A DNA stretch of 64,000 bases. Origin: Flavobacterium marginilacus. GTDB taxonomy: Bacteria > Bacteroidota > Bacteroidia > Flavobacteriales > Flavobacteriaceae. The notes under the pieces are model-generated. The model was not told the DNA's origin and made no database searches. It worked only from the letters and a program-made list of their open reading frames with translations. Location of the stretch: assembly GCF_026870155.1 (NCBI RefSeq), contig NZ_CP113975.1:1054001-1118000 (forward strand), written 5' to 3'. Both the position numbers and the translations under genes were made by a program. This document shows, piece by piece, positions 53,854 to 63,301 of the stretch (position 1 is the first letter of the stretch; each line of letters starts with the position of its first letter).

Positions 53854-55116
53854 ATGAGAATTTTATGGTTTACAAATACACCTTCATTATATGATCAAGG
53901 TAAGCATTCCTATCATGGAGGTGGTTGGATTGAATCTCTAGAGGAACTTTTACAAAAAGATAAATCAATAGAACTTGCAGTTTCTTTTTTTCATCGTGCA
54001 GACCAACATAAACTAATTAAAGAGGAAACAACATATTACCCAATACTACGAGAATCAGGTAGGAAGAATCTATTAAATTTTATTGTAAATAAAAGGTCTG
54101 GTAAGTTAGAGTCTGAGCATATTATTATTCCAAAGTTATTAGATGTTATTGATGATTTTAGACCAGATGTAATTCATGTTTTTGGAACTGAAGAGATTTT
54201 TTCTTCCGTGCAGACTTATACCAAAATACCAGTTGTAATTCATTTGCAAGGTTTACTTAATCCATATGTAAATGCCTACTTTCCATCGGGACATAATTCT
54301 CTTAGTTTTTTGTTTAGTCCTTTTTTTTCTTTAATGAATATAATTGGTTTAGGTAATCTTTCAGGCTATAAGCGATTTAAAAACCAGGCAACTAGAGAGG
54401 CTGTTTGTCTTAGAAGAGCTAAATATGTAATGGGAAGGACAGAATGGGATAAACGGGTTGCAAAAATCTATAATCCTGATATTTCATATTTTCATGTGGA
54501 CGAAGTGTTAAGATCTCATTTTTATAATAATAAAAATGAAAGAAAAACTCAAAGGAGTAAAATTATTATAGTGTCTACTCTTTCTCCAACCATTTATAAA
54601 GGAATTGATGTAATTCTAAAAACTGCTAATCTTTTAAAGAATGAAACTAAAATAGATTTTGAATGGAGTATTATTGGCTTAAATGATGACGACAAATTAT
54701 TGAAATATTTTATTTCATCGACAAAGATTGAGCCTGAAAAAGTAAACTTAAAGTTCATCGGAAAAAAAACACCTGATGAATTGAAAGAAATTCTTTTACA
54801 GACATCAATTTTTATACATCCGTCTTATATTGATAATAGTCCTAATAGTGTTTGTGAAGCTCAAATAATGGGTGTTCCTGTCATAGCATGTAATGTAGGT
54901 GGGATTTCTTCTCTCATAGACCATAAGGAAACTGGAATTTTAGTTCCTTCAAATGGGGTTTTTGAGATAGTTTCATGGGTAGTTCAATTGAGTAGAGATC
55001 AAGAACTATTAAATTTGTTATCACAAAATGGTAAGTTTAAAGCACAATTAAGGCATAATCAGATTAAAATTATCGAAGAATTGATTTCTGTGTATAAAAC
55101 GATTAAAGATTCATAA
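53854..55116 (+). CDS. Glycosyltransferase family 4
   Basis: The 420-residue enzyme has a GT-B fold. The N-terminal half begins MRILWFTNTPSLYDQG and includes PDVIHVFGTEEIFSS and VVIHLQGLLNPYVN. The C-terminal donor-binding half has STLSPTIYKGIDVILKTANLL, seen as STLSPTIYKGIDVIL, and the E-x7-E region PNSVCEAQIMGVPVIACNVGGI. It adds one sugar to the lipid-linked repeat unit in the cytoplasm. Its first part is similar to the relic just upstream. About 170 bp of AT-rich spacer precedes it and the acyltransferase follows after 44 bp. Confidence 0.9.
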   Translation: MRILWFTNTPSLYDQGKHSYHGGGWIESLEELLQKDKSIELAVSFFHRADQHKLIKEETTYYPILRESGRKNLLNFIVNKRSGKLESEHIIIPKLLDVIDDFRPDVIHVFGTEEIFSSVQTYTKIPVVIHLQGLLNPYVNAYFPSGHNSLSFLFSPFFSLMNIIGLGNLSGYKRFKNQATREAVCLRRAKYVMGRTEWDKRVAKIYNPDISYFHVDEVLRSHFYNNKNERKTQRSKIIIVSTLSPTIYKGIDVILKTANLLKNETKIDFEWSIIGLNDDDKLLKYFISSTKIEPEKVNLKFIGKKTPDELKEILLQTSIFIHPSYIDNSPNSVCEAQIMGVPVIACNVGGISSLIDHKETGILVPSNGVFEIVSWVVQLSRDQELLNLLSQNGKFKAQLRHNQIKIIEELISVYKTIKDS

Positions 55117-55160
55117 TATGCAATATTTGTTTACTTATGGAAATAAAACTTAATTAGGTC

Positions 55161-55787
55161 ATGTTTATAATTTTAAAAAATATTTTCCGGATGTTTAAAT
55201 CTGGAAAATACTCATTAGATTCTGCTATTACCAAAATGATTATTTATTTTATGTGTTCAGATGTAAAGATAGGGGACGGTTTTTTGAGTAAAGGTATAAC
55301 TACCTTACATTTGAAGAGAGGTAGCAAAATTATTTTTGGGAGTCATATTGTAATTAACAATTGTACTACACAAAATCCAATTGGATTAAACAAAAAATCA
55401 TCGATTGCAGTTCTAGGCTCAGCAACCCTCAGGGTTGGAAATTATACTGGTTTTAGTGGAGTTTCAATTTATTGCTCTAATAAAATAGAAATAGGAAATT
55501 ATTGTAATTTTGGAGGGAATGTTTTTATTTGGGATACTGACTTCCATGAGCTTGATTATTTAGAAAGAAGAAAGAATTTGTTTAATTCTGAAAAAGTGAA
55601 AAGTGAACCTATCAAAATCGGAAATGATGTTTTCGTAGGTGCAAACTCGATTATTCTCAAAAATGTATCTATAGGTGATAGAGCAATTATTGGTGCTGGA
55701 AGTGTGATTACAAAATCAATCCCGAGCGACGAAATTTGGGCTGGAAATCCAGCTAAATTTATAAGAACAATTCATAAAGAGGAATAA
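55161..55787 (+). CDS. Hexapeptide-repeat acyltransferase
   Basis: The 208-residue protein has left-handed beta-helix repeats, for instance KIEIGNYCNFGGNVFIWD and VFVGANSIILKNVSIGDRAIIGAGSVIT, seen as IGNYCNFGGNVFIWD and IGDRAIIGAGSVIT. The active-site FHELD region (DTDFHELDYL, histidine) and the final EIWAGNPAKFIR are standard for WbbJ/maltose O-acetyltransferase types. It transfers acetyl from acetyl-CoA to a sugar of the polysaccharide. The stop codon touches the start of the Wzy gene with no spacer. Confidence 0.92.
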   Translation: MFIILKNIFRMFKSGKYSLDSAITKMIIYFMCSDVKIGDGFLSKGITTLHLKRGSKIIFGSHIVINNCTTQNPIGLNKKSSIAVLGSATLRVGNYTGFSGVSIYCSNKIEIGNYCNFGGNVFIWDTDFHELDYLERRKNLFNSEKVKSEPIKIGNDVFVGANSIILKNVSIGDRAIIGAGSVITKSIPSDEIWAGNPAKFIRTIHKEE

Positions 55788-56984
55788 ATGTTAAAGAAAA
55801 CCAAGTTCATACATATTTATGAATTTTATCTTGCTACATTATTTGTCTATACAAATGGTTCATGGCTTTATTTTGCTGTTGATAAAATAATTCTTTTAGG
55901 ATTACAATTGTTAAGTATCGTTTTTTACATTTTTCTTCAACATTCAAAAGGTGAAAAGATCAGAAGTCCTAATGGACTAGCTTTATTTTTTATATTGATG
56001 CCTTTTTTTTCGAAGATTATTAATCTTAATATCAACAGCAGCTTAGTAAATACCTTTTCAAGTGCTGCGGTTTATTTAAGTTTGAGTTGCCTAAGCTATC
56101 AAAAGCTAGATGTTTTGTTAGATAGATATGCGAGGGTCATATTTTTTTTGTGTTTGGTAACATTGGTTATTGCTCCTATAACATTAGTAAACTACTCATT
56201 GCTGAGTACATTTCCCATTTCAACAAGTGGTTTTGATATTGACGGTTACGGCTTTTATAATTTAATTATTTATACTGATCGTGTCAGTAATGACTTTCGG
56301 GCTCAGAGTATTTTTTGGGAACCTGGAGCTTGGTCATTTAGTTTATCATTTGCGTTTTATTGGTTAGTTATAGAAAAGAGACAGTATAAAAAAATTCCAT
56401 ACTTCCTTTTTGGAGTATTGTTAGCAAGCTCTACCACTGGTTTTTTTTTACTAATGTTAATCTTGATTCATATCTTATTGAACAATAATGATAAAAAAGT
56501 AAAGAAAACAATGATTACCTATCTCTCATTTTCAGTTTTATTAGTTACTTCAGGGATAATTTATCTTCAAACTTCGACAAATATTGATGTGGGTGAGCTT
56601 ATTTATGATCAAACACTTGGAAAGTTAATGGGTACTAGCGAAGCCAGTGCATTATCCCTAACAGATAGAGTTGCATCTACACAGAAAGCATTCAACATCG
56701 CTATTGATAACCCATTTTTTGGAGTTGGGAAGTTAGGTGCAGAAGATAGCTTATTTGTAACATCATCAATAGCAGAAATATCTTATCAGTTGGGACTGAT
56801 TTTTCTTTTAGTTTACTTATTTGTTTTTAGACAAGTGTTTAAGAAATTAGGAATTATTATTTCCTGCGTTTTTATGATTGTACTATTAAACGGAGAGGCG
56901 ATTTCATATTTTATTTTATGTTCCCTAATACTAATTTATGGGACAAAAAAAATAATGATTAAAAAAAGAGAAATCATACTCTGA
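55788..56984 (+). CDS. O-antigen/capsule polymerase Wzy-like
   Basis: The 398-residue protein has about 10-11 membrane helices and a large periplasmic loop (residues about 285-315) with the Wzy_C-like motif AFNIAIDNPFFGVGKLGAED. No soluble catalytic domain is present, as usual for Wzy, whose sequences diverge strongly. The location between a hexapeptide acyltransferase and a GT2 gene in a locus with Wzx, Wza and Wzc fits a polymerase that joins repeat units in the periplasm. It starts directly at the stop of the preceding gene. Confidence 0.82.
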   Translation: MLKKTKFIHIYEFYLATLFVYTNGSWLYFAVDKIILLGLQLLSIVFYIFLQHSKGEKIRSPNGLALFFILMPFFSKIINLNINSSLVNTFSSAAVYLSLSCLSYQKLDVLLDRYARVIFFLCLVTLVIAPITLVNYSLLSTFPISTSGFDIDGYGFYNLIIYTDRVSNDFRAQSIFWEPGAWSFSLSFAFYWLVIEKRQYKKIPYFLFGVLLASSTTGFFLLMLILIHILLNNNDKKVKKTMITYLSFSVLLVTSGIIYLQTSTNIDVGELIYDQTLGKLMGTSEASALSLTDRVASTQKAFNIAIDNPFFGVGKLGAEDSLFVTSSIAEISYQLGLIFLLVYLFVFRQVFKKLGIIISCVFMIVLLNGEAISYFILCSLILIYGTKKIMIKKREIIL

Positions 56985-57085
56985 TAAAAATGATAAATAT
57001 TATTAACATGACAATGATGCTATTGTCTGTAAAATCTATTTTTGCAAGTTGATAGTATCAAATAAAAACTAAAGCTGTTTCTAAA

Positions 57086-57847
57086 ATGACTAAACCGTTA
57101 ATATCATTAATAATTGCTACCTACAACAGCGGTAGCTTCCTAACTTATTGTTTGGATAGTATTGAATCGCAATCATTTAAGGATTTTGAGCTTATTATTA
57201 TCGATGGGAATTCAACTGATCAAACAGTTGATATTCTTAAAAAGTATGATAAGTCTATTAATTACTGGATTAGCGAAAAAGATTCGGGGATTTATGATGC
57301 TTGGAATAAAGGAATTGCACAGGCTAAGGGTACGTGGATAACATTTTTAGGGTCGGATGATGCATTATATCCAACTGCTTTTGATGATTATGCTAACTTT
57401 TTATCCACGATTGATAAAGATGTAAAGTATGTTTCGTCAAAATTAAATTTAACTGATGGAGATAGAAATGTAATTAAAACTTTAGGATTACCTTGGGACT
57501 GGAAAACTTGTAGACTGCAAAATGTTATTGCCCATCCGGGTTCTTTACATCATAGCGAGCTATATGAGAAATATGGATTATATGATACAAGTTATAAAAT
57601 ATGTGCAGACTTTGAATTTTTATTAAGACCAGGAAAATATTTGAAAAGTGCCTTTATGGATAAAATTACTGTGAAAATGCAACAGGGTGGAATAAGTACA
57701 AATGCTGCAAATGTATTTATAGAACACCATCGAGCAGCAATAGCAACTGGAGAATTGAATCCATTTTTAGCGTTTTTTTTTCTTAACTATCAATTTTTTA
57801 AATTTCGTATCAAGTCTTTCATTAGGAAGATGGGCATGAAAATCTAA
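57086..57847 (+). CDS. Glycosyltransferase family 2
   Basis: The 253-residue protein begins PLISLIIATYNSGSFL with the GT-A nucleotide-binding fold. FELIIIDGNSTDQTVD follows, then DSGIYDAWNKGIAQAKG and the metal-binding FLGSDDALYP. These features are common to WcaA/WfgS-like GT2 enzymes of O-antigen loci. The last part is hydrophobic (FLAFFFLNYQFFKFRIK) and may associate with the membrane. It acts on the lipid-linked intermediate in the cytoplasm; the sugar is unknown. A spacer with gene relics follows. Confidence 0.92.
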   Translation: MTKPLISLIIATYNSGSFLTYCLDSIESQSFKDFELIIIDGNSTDQTVDILKKYDKSINYWISEKDSGIYDAWNKGIAQAKGTWITFLGSDDALYPTAFDDYANFLSTIDKDVKYVSSKLNLTDGDRNVIKTLGLPWDWKTCRLQNVIAHPGSLHHSELYEKYGLYDTSYKICADFEFLLRPGKYLKSAFMDKITVKMQQGGISTNAANVFIEHHRAAIATGELNPFLAFFFLNYQFFKFRIKSFIRKMGMKI

Positions 57848-57899
57848 CTCAATCTAACTCATAAATTGTTGAAAATTTTAAATTTTTATAATCAAAGGC

Positions 57900-58263
57900 A
57901 TGAAAATTTTAGTAATTAATGACCATAAATTTGGTGATGAAACAGAGTTTGTTGTGAGTTTAAATATTTAGTTATTTAAGGATATAATATCAATAGAAGT
58001 ATTTACGGTGAAGAAATTTGTCCTAAAGCAGCCCTTTTTTCATTTATCTATTCTTTCAAAAAAAAACTTGTATAATTGAAACATCTTTTGCAGGGGGATT
58101 TTTAGCGTCAGGTTTTTGGCACGCTTTTTTTATTGAGAAACCAAGATCAAATGCGTATTGTTTAAAATTATTCCAAGAAACATATGGTTTTGGTCTTGGC
58201 TTAGGTAGTCATAGAGTTTCAAGTATTTTTTTAATTTGTTTGCAAATTCTGAATACCTTATAA
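57900..58263 (+). pseudogene. Relics of a GT4 start and a Wzy-type polymerase
   Basis: A short frame at 57901-57972 reads MKILVINDHKFGDETEF, like the first residues of a GT4 enzyme, then stops. A second fragment, open from about 58027 to 58263, reads IETSFAGGFLASGFWHAFF then YGFGLGLGSHRVSSIFLI. It resembles the late periplasmic loop and final helix of a Wzy polymerase (GLGSxRxSS motif). Neither is complete and they are in different frames. They appear to be leftovers of deleted locus genes. Confidence 0.55.
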
Positions 58264-58534
58264 TATTTTTTGTTTTCTAGTTGTTTAGGGCTCTTTTAAG
58301 AGAGATGAAATTTTATAAAAATAGATATAAATATACATCAATTATTGCTATCTTGTTTTGATGTAGTTTATTTAATTGCTCAGATATTAGCGTTACCTGA
58401 TTTAAGCAATCCTACATTTTGATAGTGGAAATTAATTGTATTTCTTAATAGCAATAATAACAATAGTTTAGTTATGTTGATTCAATATTTTATGAAAATT
58501 ATTTTTTAACCAAATATAAAATGAAAACAAAATA
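58264..58534. other. Gene-free AT-rich spacer
   Basis: The 270 bases between the Wzy relic and the next GT4 gene show no reading frame, repeat or hairpin that I can name. Confidence 0.4.
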
Positions 58535-59611
58535 ATGATTATAGTTAATTCTCGTTTTTTGACCCAACCAATAACAGGTGTGCAGCGTTTTGCAATTGAA
58601 ATTTGTATAAGATTAAAAAAAAAATTTAAAGACGAAATACAATTTGTTACTCCTTCAAATATTATTCATTATAAATTAGCTAAAGAGTTAGATGCCCAAA
58701 TTATCGGAAAAAAAAATGGGCATATATGGGAACAAATTGATTTACCAAAATATTTATATAAAATTAAAAAACCGTTATTGTTAAATTTATGTAATACAGC
58801 TCCTTTATTTTATAAAAATAAAATTGTTACGCTACATGATGTAGCTTTTTTGGCTTATCCAGAAACCTATTCCAAAAAGTTTTTGTTTTTTTATAAGTTT
58901 TTAATACCTAAAGTAATTCATTCGTCAAAGCATGTTCTTACTGTAAGTGATTTTTCTAAAAGTGAAATTGTTAAGTTTTACAAGATTTCTGAAGATAAAA
59001 TAGCGGTAATCTATAACGCTGTAGATAGTCAATTTTCTAATGGTTCAAGTTCATTAGAGCAAGCGAAAGTTCCGTATTTAGTAGCAGTTTCGTCTTTAAA
59101 CTATAGAAAAAATTTACATTCAGTGCTTGTCGCTTTTAAAAAAATATCAAGTGAATATGAAAATAACTTGCAACTAATAGTTATTGGAGATATAAAAAGT
59201 AAAAGTTTTAAAGCGATTGATATAGAGGAATATAATAATAATAATAATAAAGCCATTCGATTTGTTGGGCGAGTTTCTGATGAACAGTTAATAAAATTTT
59301 ATACAAATGCATTGGGTTTTATTTATCCTTCTTATTATGAGGGTTTTGGGATACCTCCTTTAGAAGCACAAGCTTGTGGATGTCCAGTGATTGTTTCGAA
59401 TGTTAGTTCTTTGCCAGAGGTTTTTAAGGATAGTGCATTATATTGTAATCCAAATTCGATTGATGAAATAAGTAACGCAATGACTACTTTGGTAAAAAAC
59501 AAAGACATAAGGGAGCAGTTAATAGAAAAAGGCGCACAAAATCTGTTACGCTTTTCTTGGGATCAAAGTGCTTTAAAATTAAGTAACATTATTAATAATA
59601 ACATTAAATGA
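58535..59611 (+). CDS. Glycosyltransferase family 4
   Basis: This 358-residue GT-B enzyme starts MIIVNSRFLTQPITGVQRF, the N-terminal feature of the mannosyltransferase-B-like GT4 group. It has LLNLCNTAPLF and VTLHDVAFLAYPETY, the donor-site SSLNYRKNLHSVLVAF and the E-x7-E region YPSYYEGFGIPPLEAQACGCPVI. It should add mannose or another hexose to the repeat unit. Its stop overlaps the start of the next GT4 gene (ATGA), so the two are translated in sequence. Confidence 0.92.
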   Translation: MIIVNSRFLTQPITGVQRFAIEICIRLKKKFKDEIQFVTPSNIIHYKLAKELDAQIIGKKNGHIWEQIDLPKYLYKIKKPLLLNLCNTAPLFYKNKIVTLHDVAFLAYPETYSKKFLFFYKFLIPKVIHSSKHVLTVSDFSKSEIVKFYKISEDKIAVIYNAVDSQFSNGSSSLEQAKVPYLVAVSSLNYRKNLHSVLVAFKKISSEYENNLQLIVIGDIKSKSFKAIDIEEYNNNNNKAIRFVGRVSDEQLIKFYTNALGFIYPSYYEGFGIPPLEAQACGCPVIVSNVSSLPEVFKDSALYCNPNSIDEISNAMTTLVKNKDIREQLIEKGAQNLLRFSWDQSALKLSNIINNNIK

Positions 59612-60714
59612 GAGTAGCATTAGTTCAAGATTGGTTGACCGAAATGGGAGGTGCTGAAAAAGTTTTTGCCTCTATACATTCTTTGTATCCAGATGCCGAC
59701 ATCTTTACACTAGTTGCCAACGATGATATTCTAGAAAAACTCAATATTGATAAATCAAAGGTTACTACCTCATTTATACAACGTTTGCCAGGATGTCCTA
59801 AACGGTATAGAAACTATTTTCCTTTGTTTAAATATGGAATAGAAGAGTTTGATTTATCATCGTATGATTTAGTTATAAGTTCTTCCTATTGTGTGGCAAA
59901 GGGAGTGTTAACCAATCATAATCAGGTACATATTAGTTATTGTCATTCTCCGGTACGTTATGCATGGGATTTGCATCATAAATATATTAAAGAAGCCAAT
60001 CTAGAAAGTGGTTTTAAGGGTATGATTGCAAAATATTTTTTGCATCATTTACGTATTTGGGATATAGCCAGTTCCAATCGTGTAGATCATTTTATAGCTA
60101 ATTCAAATTTTATAGCATCAAGGATTAATAAAATTTACCGTCGTAAATCAGATACAATTTATCCCCCTGTCGATGTAGATGCTTTTACATTACAGACTAA
60201 TAAAGAAAATTTCTACATAACGTGTTCTCGATTAGTTCCTTATAAAAAAGTAGATCTTATTGTGGATGCCTTTTCAAAAATGCCTGACAAAGAACTTGTG
60301 GTTATTGGTGATGGTCCAGAATTTAAAAAATTAAATAAAGTTGTGTCAAGCCTTCCAAATATAAAAATGTTAGGTTATCAAAGTTTTGAAGTTTTGAAAG
60401 AAAAAATGGCTAAAGCGAAGGCATTTGTATTTGCTGCAGAAGAGGATTTTGGAATTGTACCTGTAGAAGCACAAGCCTGTGGTACACCTGTAATTGCTTA
60501 TGGAAAGGGAGGAAGTCTTGAGACTGTAAAGCATGGTTTAACAGGGATTTTGTTTAAGGAACAAACTAGTGATTCAATAATTGTGGCTGTTGAAGAATTT
60601 GAACAATTGAGTTTTGATCCAGTTATAATCCGTACTCATGCTGAAAGTTTTAGTACAGAGATATTTAATAATAGTTTTTTGTCTTTTGTTAAAGAAAAAA
60701 TAGTAACAGTTTAG
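59608..60714 (+). CDS. Glycosyltransferase family 4 (WbaZ-like)
   Basis: The 368-residue protein starts MRVALVQDWLTEMGGAEKVF. It has SSYCVAKGVLTNHNQVHISYCHSPVRYAWDL, here split as VAKGVLTNHNQ and ISYCHSPVRYAWDL, and the donor-binding region SRLVPYKKVDLIVDAF followed by EEDFGIVPVEAQACGTPVIAYGKGG. These are features of WbaZ-type mannosyltransferases. It overlaps the preceding GT4 gene by 4 bp. A terminator hairpin lies 120 bp downstream. Confidence 0.93.
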   Translation: MRVALVQDWLTEMGGAEKVFASIHSLYPDADIFTLVANDDILEKLNIDKSKVTTSFIQRLPGCPKRYRNYFPLFKYGIEEFDLSSYDLVISSSYCVAKGVLTNHNQVHISYCHSPVRYAWDLHHKYIKEANLESGFKGMIAKYFLHHLRIWDIASSNRVDHFIANSNFIASRINKIYRRKSDTIYPPVDVDAFTLQTNKENFYITCSRLVPYKKVDLIVDAFSKMPDKELVVIGDGPEFKKLNKVVSSLPNIKMLGYQSFEVLKEKMAKAKAFVFAAEEDFGIVPVEAQACGTPVIAYGKGGSLETVKHGLTGILFKEQTSDSIIVAVEEFEQLSFDPVIIRTHAESFSTEIFNNSFLSFVKEKIVTV

Positions 60715-60838
60715 TGTTATTTAGAATGTTTTTTTTAATGTAAAAGAACTAGTTTTTTGGTTAAAGATTTATTGTTCCATGTAAAACAACTGAAATTAAT
60801 CAGCTATATAGGAGACTGTATAAATAATAATTATTTGT

Positions 60839-60862
60839 AAGCTATTGAAGTAGCTTTTTTAT
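60839..60862 (+). terminator. Probable terminator after the GT4 pair
   Basis: AAGCTA (60839-60844) and TAGCTT (60851-60856) form a short stem with a six-base loop, followed by a run of T. It separates the glycosyltransferase genes from the initiating transferase and export genes. Confidence 0.5.
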
Positions 60863-60967
60863 CTTATATTTCCCTAGTAGAGAGTAATTTTAGGGTTTAA
60901 ATTTACTTTTACATAGTTTCTGATTTTTTTTTAATTGAGGAATTATAAAATAATAATAATATTTAAT

Positions 60968-62386
60968 ATGAAGATTTTACAGAAATTATCTAATCATAAT
61001 TCATCTCGTTATTTCAAACTTTTATTTGTAGTTTGGGATATTATCTTGTTGAATAGTGCTATAGTTTTGTCTGCTTTATGTAGATTTGGCAATATAGAAC
61101 ATCTTTTCTTAAAAGAAGTGCAGACAGTTTCTTTATTAGCAAACATCTTATGGATTGGATTATTGTTGCATCATGATTCTTATAGGATTGTTAGAGTGGA
61201 ATCAATTGAATCTATATTAAAAAGAACTACAAAAAAAATTGTAATTCATATAGCATTAATAGCTGTTTTTGTAGGTTTCTTAAAATATTCGCGTATTTCA
61301 AATCTAAGATTGTCTTATTTTTATGTTTTTTTCTTTTGTCTTTTAATGATTTCTAGATATTTAAGCATGAAGCTTTTAGGGTATATTAGAGCTAAAGGCT
61401 ATAATTTTAGAAGTTTTATTATTGTTGGAGCTAATGATACTGGCGAAAGAATTCGTAAGGTATTGGCAAGAGACTTGACTTACGGTTATCGGTTTTTAGG
61501 TTTTTTTGATGAAAAGGTTGATCCTTTTGCATTTATATCATCTCCTATTTTAGGAGATTTTGACTATATTGAGGAGTTTCTTTTTAAGAAACAAGTCGAC
61601 GAAATGTATGTTGCATTGCATATTGATAATATTGCTGTAATTAATAAATTGATTCAAATTTGTGAACATCATATGGTTCGCATTAAATTCATACCTGATT
61701 TTCAGTTATATACCAAATCTAGTAAAGTGGAAATTTCTTTTTATGAGAATACACCAGTATTGATGTTTCGTAGTGAACCGTTAGAGTTTACTGTAAACCG
61801 TCTAGTGAAAAAGACATTTGATATTTTCTTTTCGTTAAGTGTAATTTTATTGATTTTCCCGTGGCTTTTTCCTATTTTGATGTTGATTATAAAGTTAGAA
61901 TCTCCCGGGCCTGTTTTTTTTACACAAGAGCGTACAGGAAGAGATAATAGGTCTTTTAAGTGTTTGAAATTTAGGAGTATGAGAGTAAATACTTCTTCTA
62001 ATGATTTACAGGCTAAAAAAGGAGACAGCCGTCTAACTAGATCAGGCGCGTTTATTCGTAAAACTAGTATTGATGAACTTCCTCAGTTTTTTAATGTGCT
62101 TTGGGGAGATATGTCTGTGGTGGGACCAAGACCACATATGGTGAATCATACAATACAATATAGTGGTCTGATTAATAATTATTTAGTACGTCAATATGCT
62201 AAACCAGGGATTACTGGCTGGGCGCAGGTAAACGGATACCGTGGAGAGACAAAAGAACTTATAGATATGGAGAATCGGGTAGATTTTGATATATGGTATA
62301 TTGAGAATTGGAGTTTGTTACTGGATGTGAAAATTATTATAAAGACAGTTGTAAATGTTTTTAAAGGGGAAGAAAATGCATATTAA
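60968..62386 (+). CDS. Initiating undecaprenyl-phosphate sugar-1-phosphate transferase (WcaJ/WbaP type)
   Basis: The ATG at 60968 gives 472 residues; the frame could be extended to a TTG at 60935 but without a supporting context. The protein has four N-terminal membrane helices, a CoA-binding-like Rossmann region (SFIIVGANDTGERIRKVL), a fifth helix (FSLSVILLIFPWLFPILMLI) and the C-terminal sugar-transferase domain. The latter shows FFTQERTGRDNRSFKCLKFRSM, seen as ERTGRDNRSFKCLKFRSM, DELPQFFNVLWGDMSVVGPRPH and YAKPGITGWAQVNGYRGET. It puts the first sugar phosphate on undecaprenyl phosphate, starting repeat-unit assembly. Confidence 0.95.
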   Translation: MKILQKLSNHNSSRYFKLLFVVWDIILLNSAIVLSALCRFGNIEHLFLKEVQTVSLLANILWIGLLLHHDSYRIVRVESIESILKRTTKKIVIHIALIAVFVGFLKYSRISNLRLSYFYVFFFCLLMISRYLSMKLLGYIRAKGYNFRSFIIVGANDTGERIRKVLARDLTYGYRFLGFFDEKVDPFAFISSPILGDFDYIEEFLFKKQVDEMYVALHIDNIAVINKLIQICEHHMVRIKFIPDFQLYTKSSKVEISFYENTPVLMFRSEPLEFTVNRLVKKTFDIFFSLSVILLIFPWLFPILMLIIKLESPGPVFFTQERTGRDNRSFKCLKFRSMRVNTSSNDLQAKKGDSRLTRSGAFIRKTSIDELPQFFNVLWGDMSVVGPRPHMVNHTIQYSGLINNYLVRQYAKPGITGWAQVNGYRGETKELIDMENRVDFDIWYIENWSLLLDVKIIIKTVVNVFKGEENAY

Positions 62387-62441
62387 ATACATAATGATAA
62401 AAGATAACTAATATGTTTTTTATTGCAAATGCAAATCGTTG

Positions 62442-62470
62442 ATTGAAAAAAAAATAAATACTTATATTTG
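62442..62470 (+). promoter_or_regulatory. Promoter of the wza-wzc genes
   Basis: TATATTTG at 62463-62470 fits TAnnTTTG exactly, with ATTG at 62442-62445 as a weak -33 (17-bp spacer). The ATG of wza is 22 bases after the -7 element. This also argues against the TTG at 62468 as a start. Confidence 0.55.
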
Positions 62471-62491
62471 TCCCGTAAAACTGTAAATCTG

Positions 62492-63292
62492 ATGAAATTG
62501 AAATTTTCTTTTTTTACAAAAATATCTGCTTTTTGGATATTTTTGTTTTTACTTGGTGCTTGTGCCTCAAAAGGTGATATTGTCTATTATCAAAATATTG
62601 ATAGAATGACAACTCAAAAAAATGCAAATAGTTATGAAATTAAAATTCAGCCAGATGATTTATTATCTATTATTGTTTCTGCGGAAGATTTAGAAATTGC
62701 TTTGCCATTTAATTTGCGGTCTGTAAGTGTGGTTAGCCAAAGCAGACAAAATAGTGCAAGAGGTGAGGAAACTATGCAGTCCTACTTGGTGGATTCAAAT
62801 GGATATATAGATTTTCCTATTTTAGGAAAATTAAAAGTCGGCGGTTTAACCAGAACAGAAATACTAAATATGTTCCATACTAAAATAGGTGTCTATATTA
62901 AAAATCCAATTATTAATCTTCGAATAGTTAATTTTAAAATTTCTGTACAAGGCGAAGTTGCATCACCAGGTAGCTATAGTGTAAATACGGAGAGAGTGAC
63001 CTTAATTGAAGCTTTAGCAATGGCAAAAGATCTGACAATTTATGGTAAAAGAAATAATATATTAATTATTAGGGAGGTTGATGGTGCTAAAACCTATAAT
63101 AGAGTTGATATTACTAAGGCAGATTTTATAAATTCCCCTTTTTATTATTTGACACAAAATGATGTAGTGTATGTTGAGCCTAATAAGAATAAGATTAATG
63201 GAGCAGCAATAGGTCCTAATACTGGAGTCCTTATTTCAATTACCTCTTTGGTAATTACATTAATTACTTTAATTGTCACAACATCAAATTAA
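62492..63292 (+). CDS. wza: Polysaccharide export outer-membrane protein Wza
   Basis: From the ATG at 62492 the protein has 266 residues. A lipoprotein signal ends at FLLGAC (Cys24). The poly_export domain includes YEIKIQPDDLLSIIV and SYLVDSNGYIDFPILGKLKVGGLT, split as YLVDSNGYIDFPILG and KLKVGGLT. Two SLBB-type segments follow (FKISVQGEVASPGSYSV, YLTQNDVVYVEPN). A C-terminal membrane segment, LISITSLVITLITLIV, is typical of Bacteroidota Wza and may cross the inner or outer membrane. It forms the outer-membrane channel for the polymer and works with the Wzc-like protein encoded next. Confidence 0.94.
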   Translation: MKLKFSFFTKISAFWIFLFLLGACASKGDIVYYQNIDRMTTQKNANSYEIKIQPDDLLSIIVSAEDLEIALPFNLRSVSVVSQSRQNSARGEETMQSYLVDSNGYIDFPILGKLKVGGLTRTEILNMFHTKIGVYIKNPIINLRIVNFKISVQGEVASPGSYSVNTERVTLIEALAMAKDLTIYGKRNNILIIREVDGAKTYNRVDITKADFINSPFYYLTQNDVVYVEPNKNKINGAAIGPNTGVLISITSLVITLITLIVTTSN

Positions 63293-63301
63293 AATTTTAG
63301 A

